Positions 57,503-64,000 of a stretch of DNA of 64,000 bases are shown here, piece by piece (within the stretch, counting starts at the first letter, position 1; each line of letters opens with the position of its first letter). This DNA comes from Sipunculus nudus (lineage: Eukaryota; Annelida; Sipuncula; Golfingiida; Sipunculidae): contig CM049308.1 of the NCBI GenBank assembly GCA_026874595.1, positions 15,434,001 through 15,498,000 on the forward strand. Reading direction: 5' to 3'. The position numbers and the translations under genes are program-made. Under the pieces are notes generated by a model. That model did not search any database and was not told where the DNA came from. It saw nothing but the letters and a program-made list of their open reading frames with translations.

Positions 57503-60500
57503 ATTCACAATATGATACAATACATTACAGCCTTAGAAAGACTCTGCTGAAAGTTTCATAGTGGATATGATATCACTTATTATTACTGGTAGATAATTTT
57601 GCACTATCCATCTGAATATAGGTATTACCTCTGTTGGCATGATTTCATTGAGTAAGCATTGTGAGATGTATATGTTTGTCTGTGTGCTAACATGATTTGG
57701 TGTGCAATGGAACTCTCATTGCTTTTGGATACTGCTGGTACGGCAGTAACTTAAATCGCTCAAGTTGGAAGGGTCATTGAACTAGTCCTGTTAATCCCAT
57801 GTGGACATCATCATGTGTCCATGGAGACACGTCAATGAGAATCACATTAAACAATACCCAGACCATTGGCCCTTGACCATCTTAATGTCAGACAGACCCA
57901 AGCATGGCTAACTGTGGTGGAACATGAATGCTAACTAGCTATCGGGTATGCGAGGTTCAGGTCTACAGGGATTAACATGCATGTTCTCAGAGGGTGTAGG
58001 AGACAGGGAATGGGATTTGTTCATGTCAAGAACAGTTATCCTCAGTGGTGGTCATCTCAGCTGACCACTGGTCGAGCAGTGTTAAATATTGGATGTACTG
58101 TATAGGTGTCAGTACTTGTCTTTGTGGCTGCTATAGTGATTGCATTATAACAAACTGCTGGTGCAAATTTATGGACTACTGTTCATACTTCTCACTAGGT
58201 GTACAGAATAATATAATTAAGATATTTGAAAATTGACAACTATCCTTAAAATAGATAAATCTACAATGATTCTAGTAATTCTTGAACTTAATATGTTTTA
58301 TGGCTACTAAGTAATTTATAGAAATCTAAAGGAAATCATCCATTTCTTTGTATTCAGAGTCTTAATTATGAATTTCCAAATAACTGATATATTTTGTAGA
58401 ACCTGTAAATGCTTCAAATTATCATATTCTGGTATAATATCAGTTCAAAAGATTAATGCAGTGATAGAATAATTATGGACATGATATAGGAGAACAGTTT
58501 TTGGCTTGACTGCTATGAATCCTCAGAGTAGGCCCTATTGTTCCAATTTAAATGCCTACTGGATTGTGTAATCACAGCTAATTCCCCTCTGGTTTCGAAG
58601 GGGTAAACATTTGCAAAATGTTGAATACAGTCACTTTAAGAATGATGTAAACCCAGATTGATTTTGAAATCTATTTTTGTTTTCAATTTTCATAAAAATT
58701 TAGGAAATGCTTCTTCATAAATTTTGAATTCATAAAGTGAAAACAAGACCCTTAACTTGGCATGGGGCTTACAATGGTATGCATTAGTGTGTAGCATTGC
58801 ACATTTTTCTGAGATGTTCACCATGTGTGAATTTGCTACATACATAATTTATTTAAAGCACAACTTGCAGCCATCAATAGTTTTTGGATGGTGGAGGATG
58901 AACCTTAATTTCGTAAACAAGCACAAGTTGCTGGTTTTTCCACGCGTTCATTATAATTGGCCTTTCTATCCCCATGTATTTGATATGCCTCATCTGTTGC
59001 CACAGTAACAGGATCCAGTAGAGCATCTCCAGCTTCAGCAACCGGTTCTCTGCAATCATAAACCAAGTCCCTCGTTGATGTGCAGGAAGACGGTGTAATC
59101 TCTCATATCCTCAAGGTGCAGAAAAAACGCCAAATAGGAATAGATATTTATTGCGAGGGGTAATTATAATGCCCACTATTCTCTTTGCCACGGTACAACA
59201 TCTAAGGTGTTTTCAATGTAGAAACAGTCTGTACAACAGGGGAAATATCACACGGGGGTATTTCATACAATAAATTCTAGAGGAACCTAGAAATAATTCA
59301 TACATTGCACAATATGTATTGATAAATTTTCACATTTTGCTTCAGGTTTATTGCACCATTTTTAGACTTTTCCTTTAGTTTTCCTGTTACAAAAGCCAGG
59401 TAAAACACAGGCTGTTTAGGACAAAGGTAATTTTTCAGTAGTGAGCACCCAGGATTCAGCCAAGGTTGGCCAATCATATGCTTGTTAAAGAAGGAGAGAA
59501 CATCAGGAGGAATGCTGGTTTTTGTTATGGGATTCAAATACTGACAGCTAAAATTTTGAGCATCTGTCTCATCCCCTGGAGCACATTAGGACACAATATG
59601 TATTTAAAAAGTTTATTTAAATTCAAGGAGATGATAGGAATAATAGTGGCCTTTATATGGATGTCACTAAACAGTCCCAGTTGTAAATGCAGATCATTAA
59701 GTAAGGGCAAAACGATTTGAGGATTGCTCTGCAGTGAGCAAAACACCTACCCTAAGTCGTATTTCAAAGGTACATTGGAGGTATTCAAAATCCATGTATG
59801 TGGACTAGGTTTTCAAACTTTGACCAGCTAAGTTTTACATACTCACCTAGGGAAAGCAGCCAATAGACATCACTGTGGCACGGTCTTGAAATACATTATC
59901 CATGCAGTCCAGTCAAAGAAACAGACAGGAAGTATAAAATCACCAATAAGAGCAAAGTAAGGAAAAGAATATTCAAATTGGCCAATCAGTAAAGACTTAC
60001 TGTGGTTGCCTTTTTGTTCGAGAGGGTTTAAATATCACGATATTCGCGAATGGGAAATAATTGCGAAAATGAAACTCTCGGGAATTATTGGCCAATTGAG
60101 TATGTCCTTCTTATTTAATGTACCAATACTTGTATGGGAATAGGTTAGAACAGTGAGAAATTTTATAATAAGTTACATCCATGCAGGTATAGGGAAAACA
60201 TTCCCTTAAATTTGAACTAAACCACCTGTGCTGTGTGTATGATTTAAATGATTTTGACATTCATTACTTTATCTGCCAGTAATACTAGATTTTTCTGAGG
60301 TTAAAGAATGGTCCATGTCTGAAGACATGGTGGTTATCTTCTCTTATACCACAAATATGTGGATTCCAGTGTTGCAGGCATCTGGATATGGAGATTTGTG
60401 CTGTCTTCTCTTGATTGATACTGACATGATGTAGCATTTGTCTTGGGTCTGAAGTTTCAAGTCCCAAGTTCATCCCAGGTCATATGAGCTGAAGCAAAAT

Positions 60501-60665
60501 GGTCATTCTCAGTTTTACCTCAGGGATTTGCTCCAATGTCTTAATGACAAGTTGTGACTTTTGCAACATTTCTAGCATTTCATGCATAATTGCATATAAA
60601 ACTTGAGATCCAGAAGATTTAATTATTATTACATATCATTCTTTTCTCATGATTCTCTTTATTCT
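57503..60665. other. Intronic sequence, nothing firmly recognised
   Basis: A phrase ATCACGATATTCGCGAATGG.. AATTGCGAAAATG near 60035-60070 resembles the CGCGAAT-rich cores of molluscan MITEs, but no ends were found. No exon was recognised. Confidence 0.35.
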
Positions 60666-60677
60666 TGATCAATACAC

Positions 60678-60706
60678 TGTGCCCCCCCACCCCCACCCCC
60701 CACAGA
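60678..60706 (+). repeat. C-rich low-complexity tract
   Basis: CCCCCCCACCCCCACCCCCC, a short simple tract. Confidence 0.9.
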
Positions 60707-60865
60707 CCTGAGAGCTATCTTTTCATAGGGAAATTCAAGAAAAGAAAAAAGATGGAAAATTAACATATATGATGAAGGAACATATATGATGAAGGACTGC
60801 TCTGTTTATTTTAAATATGAGTACATTTTGTTTCTGTATCTGCATTATTACATAAATGCTGCCAT

Positions 60866-61048
60866 ATGGACGTCCTGTCAATAAAAGCAAAACATGTCTC
60901 AAAGTTTGTGTTGGTCACAAAGTGCTACATTGGAGATCAGAATATTCATCTACTTAACTGTGGTATAGCAGCAACATCAGAACAGATTCTGCAGAAGATA
61001 CCAACATCAAAAAGAAACATTCAGTACCTTGGCCAGGAATATCTGTGA
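60866..61048 (+). pseudogene. Short ORF with faint resemblance to the N-terminus of ribosomal protein SA
   Basis: The 60-codon frame starts MDVLSIKAKHVSKF. The N-terminus of the RPSA / laminin-receptor family reads approximately LDVLSLKEEDVSKF, giving nine identities in fourteen, followed by a weaker IGDQNIH versus LGATNLD. The rest (SEQILQKIPTSKRNIQYLG..) does not resemble RPSA. There is no upstream methionine-glycine leader and no continuation. If real, it is a decayed retrocopy fragment; a chance match is possible. Confidence 0.2.
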
Positions 61049-61590
61049 TACCATGTCATTGGCCTCAAGTAGTTCTGCAGTAGATTATGCAACATGAAAG
61101 ATAGAAATTACTAATAACATCCACAGTGATAACATTACAGATCTTCTCTCAGACAAGCATTGGTGTAGGGGGAGATAAGAACAACAAAGTATACCGAGTC
61201 TGATGTATTGTCTTACAGTTTGTGACTTGAATTTCAGTGTCTGATAGCTGCATGCTTCTCTTGTTTTAGGATGAGAAAAAAGGTTTCGCTGCTACAATAG
61301 CATGCACTAAATATGCTGGTAGGGGTCACTTATCAGTTCTTTCATTGTTGAACAAGCAGACACAAAGTCAGAAACAGGTATTTATCATACCCTAAGATTA
61401 CAGCCCAGCCTGATTTAACTCAAAATGATAGAAGTTTACACTTTTTGGCAGTTCAAAAACATCAAGCCACTGGACTGAAATTATTTCTCCTTTCAACATA
61501 TATTGATTTTTATTTTTTATATGGAAAATGATTTTTAATTTAGGAAAAAATTTTTTTTTTAATATTTTTAAATGATTATATTTTGTGTTT
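61049..61590. other. Intronic sequence, nothing recognised
   Basis: A TTGTTTTAG acceptor-like site at about 61261-61269 is followed by only a short open frame. It does not encode the expected next SNAP-25 exon. Confidence 0.4.
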
Positions 61591-62380
61591 TTAGCTCAGC
61601 TGACTATAAGTCATCTGAGCTATAGTCGTGGTCCATTGTCCGTCGTCCGTCCGTCTGTCCGTCGGTCCGTCCGTCCGTCCGTCCGTCCGTCCGTCCGTCC
61701 GTAGATGTGGCACGTTTTGAAACCGTAAGACCTAGGAATCCAAAATTCAGCATAATGTTAGATGTCCCCAAGATCTCCTACCAAGCCAAAAACTGGGTCT
61801 TTGCGACTTCATTCCTTTGAGAAATTAAGGAAAAACCTCAATTTTTTATTAAAAACCTATTTTCACACTTTAGGACTGCCTAATATCAAAACCACTCATC
61901 TGTTTTTCCTCATATTTCCTATAAATAATCCCCTATATAATTCCTATGTACATGCCAGAAATTAGGTCTGTATTATTTAATTTAAAAAAGTTATGGGCCC
62001 AAACATAATGCATTTTTTAAATAATCAGGAAAGAAATTTTATCACTTGACACAAAACTTGTTAAAGCTAAGCACTTTTTTTCCAGTAATATTACTTTTAT
62101 TAATCAAAATTAAATTGTATACCCAAAATTAGATCAAAATCTTTAAAATTTTTAAAAATATTAGCAAAAATAAAAAAATTGGTACCTTAAATTTTGCCCA
62201 ACTTTGACCATGGCACATTTTTTTGCTGTAACTGCTGTGGATTTAATTTTCACAGCATGTTTTTGTTAGCATTTCAACTGTTAACACCAAAAATTTGAAA
62301 CCAGTTGATCAAAAACTGTAGATTTTATTCAAGTTTTCAAGCACCATGTCACATATTGCTTGTGTTATGCAGTTTGCTAG
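61591..62380 (+). repeat. Stem-loop / GTCC-tract repeat, tandem copy 1
   Basis: It opens with a hairpin GCTCAGCTGAC-TATAA-GTCATCTGAGC (10 of 11 paired), then GTGGTCCATTG and a (GTCC)n tract with CCGTCCGTCCGTCC at 61640-61702, then TTAGATGTCCCCAAGATCTC and a long AT-rich body. This hairpin plus CCGTCC tract is a repeat I associate with bivalve genomes. It has no coding capacity; the 67-codon ORF is chance. Confidence 0.8.
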
Positions 62381-63080
62381 AGCTCAGCTCCCGAGCTTCA
62401 GCTCTAAGTTCCTTAAATTTGGCATACAGTTAGATTTCTCCAAAATCCCCTACCATGCCAAGAATTTGGTCACTAGGACTTAATTCCTTCGAGATATCAA
62501 TGAAAAACTTAATTTTTCCATTAAAAACCCAATGTTACACTTTAAGACTGCCTAATATCAAAACCACTGATCTGACTTTGATCATATATAATATACATAT
62601 TTTTCTATACATTCACTATGCACATGCCAGAAATGATGTCAGTATTGTGTATTTTTTTTAAGTTATGGGCCCAAACATAATGCACTTTGTAAAAAATCAA
62701 GAAATATATTTACTCCCTTAACAAGGGCATTGCTGAAGCTAGAGATCTTTTTTGTCAGGGATGTAACATTATTTAATCAAGATTCAATTGAATACCCAAA
62801 ATTAGTTCTGAATTTTTCAAATTTTATAAGTTATTAGTATAAATATAAAATTAGTACCTTAAGTTTTGCCCAACTGTGACCATGGCACGTTTGTTTCCCG
62901 TGAGCACTGTTGATATAATTTTCATATCATGCACACATAAGGATTTCAGCTTTTCAGTTTAGAAAGCTGAAAGAAATTTGCCAAATATTGTAGCTTTTAT
63001 TAATGTTTTTTATGAGACCTTGTCAGACTTTGGCTCTCTCCAGCCCCTCTTGAGTCACCTGTATGTTGACCTTGTTGACC
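62381..63080 (+). repeat. Stem-loop repeat, tandem copy 2 (no GTCC tract)
   Basis: It opens with its own hairpin (AGAGCT..AGCTCT, 62381-62407) and then follows copy 1 in order: TTAGATTTCTCCAAAATCCCC, AATTTGGTCACTAGGACTT, CCTAATATCAAAACCACTGA, TTATGGGCCCAAACATAATG, TTTTGCCCAACT.TGACCATG and CTGTAG.TTTTATT. Divergence is moderate, so this is an old tandem pair. Confidence 0.8.
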
Positions 63081-64000
63081 TTTCATCAAATTATGCACGC
63101 TTGAGGGGAGAATCCAGGCAGCTGATGGCCAGCCACAGTTGATCCAGGTGTTCAACCCAACTCATCTAGTAGTTTTAACCAACAACATAACAATAAACAA
63201 TAAATTAATAAATTTTATTGGTTTTTAATAACAAATTAAAGAAAAATAGAAAAGGAATTTGTTAGTTTATAATAACAGGAAATTAACTTGCAGTTACTGA
63301 TGATATAAGAATCTTGTATCGATGGGTAGAATGTCACATATTCCAAATAACACCATGCAGTCACCTATGGCATTTTTCAGTTCATTTTTAATGATAAAGA
63401 AGTAAATCATATTATTCATTACTAATCATTAAGGATTATATGAAGGAAATTAATGATAGACAAAGATGCAGTTGATAATATTAATCTAGATTCCTACTAT
63501 GTCTAGTGTGTACATTGATGTGAAATTAGTCCAAAATGAATTCTTACAGTTATTTTTTAATATAAATAAAAGCCATAAAACCAGGTACTTATGATCATTA
63601 TTTAAATGTGTGAATTTTGTATATTCTGGATTCTCAACATCATTGTTTGGTGAAAACTGAATAAATACCAGACATGGTGCGAATACTTTGTAATTGTATT
63701 TAAATACGAATATGATTATGTACTCCATTATAAAATTTCTTGCATAAAGAATGGGAATTCAGGTAAAAATGAAAGTATATGAATACTCGTGCAAATACTT
63801 TCAAAATGTATTCATGAATGCATTCATGAATATATTCTTTAATATTATTTTAATAATCATATCAATTATATTTCATTTTAAAAAATCATATGATTCTCTT
63901 ATTATTTTTAATAAAAATTATATTTGGGACAATATTTGTAATTTTTTTAATAAATAGTTAAACTCTTATATTATATGTTCTGCTTATAAGTTATATGGCC
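63081..64000. other. Very AT-rich intronic sequence, nothing recognised
   Basis: Base composition becomes extreme after about 63780. The ORFs of 80 and 68 codons are Asn/Ile/Phe-rich, as expected from composition. Confidence 0.45.

Larger units (their letters stand above)
53050..64000 (+). other. SNAP-25 intron downstream of exon 4 (partial)
   Basis: It begins with the consensus donor GTGAGT. The next family exon (QLERIEEGMDQIN..) was not found to the window end, so the intron is inferred to be at least 10.9 kb. It holds a tRNA-like sequence, an AT microsatellite, a foldback and a two-copy stem-loop repeat, listed separately. Confidence 0.75.

Noticed and set aside
60972-61010. Candidate next SNAP-25 exon starting AACAGATTCTGCAG after ..ATCAG
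   Set aside because: The frame gives (E)QILQKIPTSK, which agrees with EQLERIEEGMD only at E, Q and one I. There is no donor at the expected place.
61270-61330. Exon after the TTGTTTTAG acceptor-like site
   Set aside because: The following frame does not match SNAP-25, and the nearest GT sites give no plausible exon.
1-64000. Autonomous transposon, retroviral or viral coding sequence
   Set aside because: No reverse transcriptase, integrase, transposase, Rep/helicase or capsid-like frame was seen on either strand; all ORFs are 138 codons or shorter and none carries such motifs.

Overview
This is animal nuclear DNA: AT-rich, with no long open reading frames, consensus GT-AG splice sites around very short exons, very large introns and dense old transposon debris. 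The repeat content points to a mollusc, most likely a bivalve: Helitron-like elements ending in CTAG-T, the stem-loop plus GTCC-tract repeat family, and the TATGTTTTC / GTCTG-rich element with a CTAG end. The species assignment is an inference. No bacterial operon, rRNA, complete tRNA or CRISPR array is visible.

One gene is securely recognised, a SNAP-25 family synaptic SNARE on the + strand, from two internal exons. A 42-bp exon at 37301-37342 encodes SLESTRRMVNMLEE. A 49-bp exon at 53001-53049 encodes SKDAGIRTLVMLDEQG plus one base of the next codon. Both are flanked by good splice sites and the reading frame joins across them. They encode part of the first SNARE helix (about residues 25-55 in vertebrate numbering). 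The intron between them is 15,658 bp. No upstream exon (start codon) or downstream exon (EQLERIEEG region) was found, so the flanking introns probably exceed 37.3 kb and 10.9 kb. Essentially the whole window is therefore intronic sequence of this gene.

Layout. 1-37300 is the upstream intron. It holds a Helitron-like element with ~180-bp tandem units (2931-3682), a second one with 280-bp units that are dimers of ~140 bp (11882-13716), a CTAG-ended relic (16262-16484), a perfect RFX X-box palindrome (17880-17893), and a perfect-looking 2,976-bp tandem duplication (19942-25893). It also holds several minisatellites, two diverged copies of an unnamed dispersed repeat (224-660 and 32957-33305), a tRNA-derived sequence (36704-36776), and a strong hairpin about 280 bp upstream of the first exon. 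The central intron, 37343-53000, holds minisatellites with 22-, 30- and 16-bp periods, a TA-flanked terminal-inverted-repeat element (46655-47189) and a hAT-like non-autonomous element (47368-48649). 53050-64000 holds a tRNA-like sequence, a foldback, a short ORF with faint resemblance to ribosomal protein SA, and a tandem pair of stem-loop repeats (61591-63080).

No autonomous transposase, reverse transcriptase or Rep/helicase coding sequence was seen, so all mobile elements here are non-autonomous or relics. I found no convincing new multi-gene system. The points most worth checking are the exact large duplication, the SNAP-25 exon structure with its divergent exon-3 residues, the X-box, the two-level Helitron tandem repeats and the pre-exon hairpin.
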